Shown piece after piece: positions 39,956 through 39,964 of a DNA stretch of 39,964 nucleotides. How positions within the stretch are numbered: the stretch's first letter is position 1; every line of letters begins with the position of its first letter. The DNA is taken from contig DAOUJL010000006.1 in assembly GCA_034422735.1 (NCBI GenBank), positions 1 through 39,964 on the forward strand, in the 5' to 3' direction. This DNA is from CATOSD01 sp034422735 (lineage in GTDB: Bacteria; Chloroflexota; Dehalococcoidia; Lucifugimonadales; CATOSD01). The notes under the pieces were generated by a model. It searched no databases, was not told the origin of the DNA, and saw nothing but the letters and a program-made list of their open reading frames with translations. The position numbers and the translations under genes are program-made.

Positions 39956-39964
39956 GCCCGCACT

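Overview
The window is a GC-rich bacterial chromosome segment holding about 17 protein-coding genes, no RNA genes and no recognisable insertion sequences or CRISPR arrays. Secreted lipoproteins with long Pro/Thr/Ala linkers after the lipobox, GAF-PAS-kinase proteins fused to their own DNA-binding receiver, a giant Calx-beta protein and an AddAB-type helicase-nuclease fit an environmental Chloroflexota (SAR202/Dehalococcoidia-like) genome. That assignment is inference; there is no marker gene to prove it. No gap between genes exceeds 300 bases; the longest is the 288-base divergent region at 14556-14843.

Region 1 (1-17210) is a regulatory and surface-protein block. An open frame on the minus strand runs from 11369 off the left edge. 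It encodes a secreted Calx-beta and tandem-repeat protein of more than 3,780 residues. Upstream on the same strand lie a MarR-family regulator and an 804-residue GAF-PAS-kinase-receiver-winged-helix protein whose kinase and receiver active sites are degraded. A divergent 788-residue paralogue keeps all catalytic residues. The spacers contain tandem 11-bp-spaced direct repeats of the kind OmpR/PhoB-family domains bind.

Region 2 (17211-22438): a lipoprotein made of four tandem Cache-like sensor domains; a divergent NCS2-type permease with a C-terminal cytosolic domain; cobD; and a pterin-4a-carbinolamine dehydratase.

Region 3 (22439-27203): a two-SIS-domain sugar-phosphate isomerase homologue, then a peroxiredoxin-like gene with an in-frame UGA exactly at the first cysteine of its CxxC motif, followed by a candidate bacterial SECIS hairpin. 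This is most likely a selenoprotein that ordinary gene calling would truncate. Then come a Cys-rich Pro/Thr-linker lipoprotein, a four-helix membrane protein and a PuuE-type polysaccharide deacetylase.

Region 4 (27252-39964): a 20-repeat leucine-rich-repeat exported protein, a YbaY-type lipoprotein with a duplicated C-terminal domain, a copper amine oxidase, and the translationally coupled addB-addA pair for double-strand-break processing.

The two items most worth following are the UGA-containing peroxiredoxin (23728-24207) and the predicted circuit linking paired active and degenerate one-piece signalling regulators, a MarR protein and the giant surface protein (1-17210).
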